Shown: piece after piece, positions 61,001 through 64,000 of the stretch
How positions within the stretch are numbered: position 1 is the stretch's first letter
Layout: each line of letters starts with the position of its first letter
Origin: Hoeflea ulvae
Lineage (GTDB): Bacteria; Pseudomonadota; Alphaproteobacteria; Rhizobiales; Rhizobiaceae
Direction: 5' to 3'
DNA length: 64,000 nt
NCBI RefSeq assembly: GCF_026619435.1
Contig: NZ_JAOVZQ010000001.1
Coordinates: 4,917,815 to 4,981,814 of the forward strand
The notes under the pieces: generated by a model
Seen by the model: the letters and a program-made list of their open reading frames with translations, nothing else
Databases searched by the model: none
What the model was told of the DNA's origin: nothing
Program-made: the position numbers and the translations under genes

Positions 61001-63928
61001 ACTGCGATGGAAGCCGCAGGGGATGGTGCGACTGTCGTGAACAGCATGGATGGCTTTGTCACGGTTACAAGTACCTCAACATCAAGCGCCGACCGTGTTG
61101 TAGGACTAGAGGCTGGTTCCGCGGGCAGCAAGGCAGTCAATGCGGGCACTATTACATTGACCGCCACTTTGGGCGGCGGCTTTGCAGCAGGACTTGCTTC
61201 CAATACGCGTGAGACAGCACTGGAAAATACTGAGACCGGCAAGATCAACCTGACGGGGTCTGGCGTTGGTATTCAGGTCAACAATAGCAAAGATGCTGTC
61301 AACAAGGGCGAGGTTGTGGTGGATGCCAGCTCTTTGGTGGCTGATCAATACGCCATAGGCGCCCGTCTGGGCTCGGCGGGCGTATTCACGAATTCCGGCA
61401 CGATCCGCACAATTAGCTCCGGGTCGAGAGGGACAGGAATATTTTTTACTCAGCGTGGTGGAGGGCAGGTCTTCACCAATACCGGGCTGATCGAAAGTAC
61501 CGGGGTGGGGGCGAGCGGTGTTCTGAACTATTCGACCGATGTTGTGTTGACCAACAGCGGAACCATCAGCGCCGCCGGCACCGGATCCTCCGGGATACAG
61601 GTGGGAACCACGGCCGATGGCGTGTTCGTGGACCGCGAGACGCCGGTTCCATTCGTCAGAAACACCATCACCAATGCCGGTCTGATCGAAGGCGGGGCGA
61701 CTGGCATCCAGATGACAGGCCGGCCGGCTGCCGGTGTTCCGACCCTGACCATCAACAACACGGCCGCCGGCATAATCCGCGCCACCGCCGGCGATGGTGA
61801 TGGTGTAAGCGCGATCGATGCCAATCTGGACCTGACCAATGCGGGCGAGATTGCCGGGATAGGCTCAGGCAAAGCGATCCGCACCGGGGGCGGTAACGAT
61901 GTGATCAGGCTGCTGGAGGGGTCCAGAACTCTTGGCGGGATCAATTTCGGCGCCGGCGACGATACGGTCGTGCTGTACCCGACCACCCAGGTCTCGGGGT
62001 CGCTCAATTTCGGGTCGGGCACCGATACGCTGGCCTTTGACGGTGCGGCGGGCACGACCGGCACCATTGCGCTGTTTGAAGCCGCCCGGGTCTTTGCCAA
62101 TGGTTTTGAGAAGATCGAGAAACGCGGGGCCGGCACCTGGATTTTCGGTGGCGATGACCTGCCGGCCGCTACACCTGTATCGAACGCGCGACTCCTCGAA
62201 GGGACGACCATCGTCAACGCCAATTTCCGGACCGTCAGTGCGACCGTTGACGCCGGGGCACGCCTTGAAGGCCGCGGCGGCTCCGGCACCTTGACCGTCA
62301 ACGGCACCATCGCGCCCGGCAATTCGATCGGGACCTTTTCCGTGACCGGCGATCTGGTAATTGGCCCCACCGGCACGCTCGAGGCCGAAATCTCGAACAC
62401 CGGCTTGTCCGATCTTCTGGCGGTGAGCGGGACGGCGACTCTCAATGGTGGCACAGTTTCCATGATCGCGCTCGACCCGGCAACCAGTTACCGGACCGGC
62501 CAGACCTACACGATCCTCACCGCCGATGGCGGGATCACCGGTCGATTTGCCAGCGCCACGACGCAGTCGGCCTTTCTCACCCCTACGCTCGACTACACCG
62601 ATCCCGGCTCCGTGAAGCTTGCAATTGCGGTCGGACCCGTCCCGCTCCCCGGCCCCGGTGCTGGTCCCAATCCTGGCCCCGTTCCCGTGCCCGGCTCGCT
62701 GCCCGAGCTGTTTCCGACCGTGGCGCAGAGCTTCAACCAGTTCCAGTCAGCGACCGGGCTTGATGATCTCGGCCAGACGCCGGGTTCGGACGCGCTCGCT
62801 GTCTACAATCAGATCCTGATGCTGAATGCCACGCAGGCGCGCAATGGCTTTGATCTCGCTTCCGGTGAGGTCCATGCGTCAGCCCGGAGTGTGGCCGAGC
62901 GGAGTGCAGGTCTGTTCCTGCAGACCTTGCTCAATCAGGGCCGTACCGGCCTGGCTGCTGGTGGAACCGGCACGCCCGGCGCCAGCGTGGCTCTCGGCTA
63001 TGCCAGAACGAAGCGTCCCGACAAAATCCCGTCATTCCGGGCTGCAGCAGGCACACCCGGCATGCCTGCCGACGTCGATGTTCCGAGCGCCCCCACCGCA
63101 TGGCTTGCGCCGCTCGCCGGTGGCGGCTCGATCGATGGCGACGGCAATGCCGCTGGTCTGGACTGGTATGCCGGCGGGTTTGCCGGTGGCTATGAAGGTC
63201 GGGACTATGCCGGTTCCGGAAGCTTTCTCGGCGGCTTGGCATTCGGCTATGTCAGGAGCGGTGCCGACATCGAGCAGCGCCTGTCGACCATCAGGAGCGA
63301 TGCATTGAACCTCGGCATCTATGGTGTCTGGACTGATGCCGACTGGACGATATCCGGTGCGGCTGGCTATACAGCCGCGCAGATCTCGACAGAGCGCAGA
63401 ATTGCCTTCGGAACGCTCGACCGGCTGGCAGAAGCCCGGTATTGGAACCATACGATCGCAATGTCCGGTGAAGTCGCGCGCAATTTCGCACTCGGCGGGG
63501 TCATCCTGTCGCCCTTCGTTTCCGTCCATACCGGCTGGTCGGGTCATGATTCGGCCCATGAAATCGGGGCGGGCGCGCTCAACCTGGCTGTCGCCTCCGC
63601 CGGCGAGGGCTGGTTCGATACAGGCCTGGGCCTTGCGGTGGCCCGGCAGTATGTCACGGAGGGCGGATCCGCGATCCGGCTGGAAGCGCGCGCGGCCTAT
63701 GAGCACGGCTTCGGCAGCAGCATCAAGGATCAGCAGCTTTCCTTTGCCGGCAGCCCCACCGCTTTTGCCGTCCGCGGCCCCGAAACCGGCGCGGACCGGT
63801 ACCGGTTCGGACTTGGCGCAGCCGTCCAGGCCAGCCCCACCATCCACTTCCGCGCCCGCTACGACGGCATGATCTCATCCCGCGAAACATCTCACGGCGG
63901 CAGCGTCGGATTGACGGTGAAATTCTGA
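58088..63928 (+). CDS. Large autotransporter with duplicated passenger module
   Basis: The precursor has 1946 residues. A signal peptide (RPHLPLLSGTAILLLMVCGH..., cleaved near ALAG) is followed by a Gly/Asn/Thr-rich beta-helix passenger. A Pro-rich linker (GPGAGPNPGPVPVPG, about 1520-1535) leads to a C-terminal autotransporter beta-barrel (about 1667-1946, starting WLAPLAGGGSIDGD and ending in Phe). Two passenger modules each start with a Cys pair: GCSDD...VTCDV and GCNPD...VTCTA. Each ends with GTATLNGGTVS[VM]IALDPATSY and SAF[IL]TPTLDYTDP. The barrel exports the passenger to the cell surface for adhesion or an unknown role. The ATG at 58088 gives a normal signal peptide; an ORF extension to 57947 does not. 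Confidence 0.88.
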   Translation: MFSARKPRPHLPLLSGTAILLLMVCGHGPALAGCSDDTPAAGDTVTCDVNAPNPDTLGVNGFSISGVTVNLLDGAGIDVAGRRAIGLGANTTVILAPNSFINADATGGFSTGIFANGDNADIRVDGAISTTGTNVDGVAFQGDNNLRLIVTGTGSIVTTGDQSDAVASRFNPNLTATIEAGATLRTEGADSHGIGAGFNSTLDISGSITTLGDNSNAVDGGSMMVVTLRDGAVLSTAGRGSEGIRARGTITIENGAQVATTGDFADALFADSDSMITIGGVLSATGDSAESLFVLDNSTVLLTGTADLTGDVFIREGSSLTARDGATIDGLVTLRNNSQTDFAGSAEAIRSISSGVRINLEQTGRLTGNADSSATVQGDELADITIAGAVTGGAAGGIEARTGATVRVAPTGNVSVSNGGTGINIDESSGTAPQGASVVVEGTVSATGSSARGVRIRAASLDAAATRSVSIAGTVDVDGENSVGVFLPVPILGPPNIAPNFDLDISGTLAARGTGAVAIGISSPFISDDQFESGFDIDVAAGASVTSQSSAAIAAILPGPLGGPPQSGQAGFNTNISIAGTVSTGVLGGKVIDLQAGTDVVTLTPGAAITGIIDVGFDEDDFILTGATGTTGTFDFDQSPLLNFENFFKRGEGTWILDGSGATAGGTFNVDSGTLIVNGSLPAFVFDVAPAATVGGSGIIGGLPPIAGTIAPGSSGIGTLSVAGDLTFLAGSVFQTEIAGNGMSDLLATTGTATLNGGTVSVIALDPATSYQNGQRFTILTAAGGVTGQFAGAISQSAFITPTLDYTDPNAVALMISLAGAPVSNGCNPDPVGNGGRVTCTATDVDGFRTTSTEVSVTVNAGATVLGESTFLPPISVGDNGKITNNGTIDGGNATTSIFAGIGAETEIINNGTISNLKPNTDVVKGLQAAGTIINNGLIDVAGGILTTGVRAENGAMATNNAEVRFVAKRGTAMEAAGDGATVVNSMDGFVTVTSTSTSSADRVVGLEAGSAGSKAVNAGTITLTATLGGGFAAGLASNTRETALENTETGKINLTGSGVGIQVNNSKDAVNKGEVVVDASSLVADQYAIGARLGSAGVFTNSGTIRTISSGSRGTGIFFTQRGGGQVFTNTGLIESTGVGASGVLNYSTDVVLTNSGTISAAGTGSSGIQVGTTADGVFVDRETPVPFVRNTITNAGLIEGGATGIQMTGRPAAGVPTLTINNTAAGIIRATAGDGDGVSAIDANLDLTNAGEIAGIGSGKAIRTGGGNDVIRLLEGSRTLGGINFGAGDDTVVLYPTTQVSGSLNFGSGTDTLAFDGAAGTTGTIALFEAARVFANGFEKIEKRGAGTWIFGGDDLPAATPVSNARLLEGTTIVNANFRTVSATVDAGARLEGRGGSGTLTVNGTIAPGNSIGTFSVTGDLVIGPTGTLEAEISNTGLSDLLAVSGTATLNGGTVSMIALDPATSYRTGQTYTILTADGGITGRFASATTQSAFLTPTLDYTDPGSVKLAIAVGPVPLPGPGAGPNPGPVPVPGSLPELFPTVAQSFNQFQSATGLDDLGQTPGSDALAVYNQILMLNATQARNGFDLASGEVHASARSVAERSAGLFLQTLLNQGRTGLAAGGTGTPGASVALGYARTKRPDKIPSFRAAAGTPGMPADVDVPSAPTAWLAPLAGGGSIDGDGNAAGLDWYAGGFAGGYEGRDYAGSGSFLGGLAFGYVRSGADIEQRLSTIRSDALNLGIYGVWTDADWTISGAAGYTAAQISTERRIAFGTLDRLAEARYWNHTIAMSGEVARNFALGGVILSPFVSVHTGWSGHDSAHEIGAGALNLAVASAGEGWFDTGLGLAVARQYVTEGGSAIRLEARAAYEHGFGSSIKDQQLSFAGSPTAFAVRGPETGADRYRFGLGAAVQASPTIHFRARYDGMISSRETSHGGSVGLTVKF
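60034..60546 (+). repeat. Passenger module end, copy 1
   Basis: It encodes GEGTWILDGSG... to ...LDYTDPNAVALMISLAG. The protein is strongly similar to copy 2, with near-identical stretches in the TATLNGGTVS and TPTLDYTDP segments. It marks the end of the first passenger half. Confidence 0.75.
62125..62634 (+). repeat. Passenger module end, copy 2
   Basis: It encodes GAGTWIFGGDD... to ...LDYTDPGSVKLAIAVG, the counterpart of copy 1 some 2.1 kb upstream. It lies directly before the Pro-rich linker and barrel. Confidence 0.75.
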
Positions 63929-64000
63929 GAGCCGGTCAGGGAAACACTTCCGCTACGCGGCCGAGCCTCGTCCTACCCTCAAAACGCAAAAAGCGCCCCA

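Noticed and set aside
1..64000. CRISPR arrays, tRNA/rRNA genes, prophage or insertion sequences
   Set aside because: I looked for regularly spaced repeats, cloverleaf-like segments, integrase or transposase motifs, and saw none.

Overview
The window is GC-rich DNA from one chromosome or large replicon of an alphaproteobacterium. It is most likely a member of the Rhizobiales (Hyphomicrobiales). This rests on the fused trehalose synthase/maltokinase inside a glgE-treS-glgB-glgX-treZ-malQ-treY operon, the long form of GlgE, the TAXI-TRAP and multiple sugar ABC systems, DUF2934 proteins and topoisomerase IB. No database search was run, so genus-level placement is not claimed.

Layout. (1) 1-9.8 kb: an aromatic-acid (phthalate-type) catabolic island. 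It holds a truncated flavoprotein monooxygenase end, a Rieske oxygenase, and a divergent reductase, dihydrodiol dehydrogenase, dihydroxyphthalate decarboxylase and small unknown gene. Opposite them run a TAXI receptor, a fused TRAP permease and a MarR regulator, and a class II aldolase-type decarboxylase candidate closes the island. The same 14-15 bp inverted repeat sits at all four promoters of this island, so one regulator, probably the MarR protein, may control it. (2) 9.85-10.6 kb: three small hydrophilic or DUF2934 genes. (3) 10.7-27.5 kb: one tightly overlapping minus-strand operon for interconversion of trehalose, maltose 1-phosphate and alpha-glucan. (4) 27.6-33.06 kb: a stress-flavoured stretch of small genes (DUF2934, topoisomerase IB, BON, SodC, small membrane and secreted proteins, MgtC). 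(5) 33.07-41.3 kb: an unusual respiratory operon with a PQQ dehydrogenase, subunit II with fused cytochrome c, fused subunit I+III, a small membrane protein, a CtaG-like protein and a tri-heme cytochrome c. (6) 41.5-49.6 kb: a sugar or sugar-acid operon (DgoD-like dehydratase, binding protein, two permeases, ATPase, DUF5060/DUF4038 glycosidase) facing a FadR-type regulator with two operator copies. (7) 49.6-55.9 kb: a second sugar/nucleoside operon (nucleoside hydrolase, unknown protein, ribose-type ABC transporter, FGGY kinase) facing a MarR regulator. (8) 56-63.9 kb: a LuxR-HTH/alpha-beta-hydrolase fusion lacking its nucleophile, and a 1946-residue autotransporter with a duplicated passenger module.

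Four otherwise well-conserved genes (malQ, glgX, topoisomerase IB, tri-heme cytochrome c) each carry a single one-base frameshift. Three of the four lie in G/C homopolymers and look like one missing base, which points to sequencing or assembly error at least as much as to decay. I give repaired extents for these genes. No tRNA, rRNA, CRISPR array, insertion sequence or phage gene was seen.
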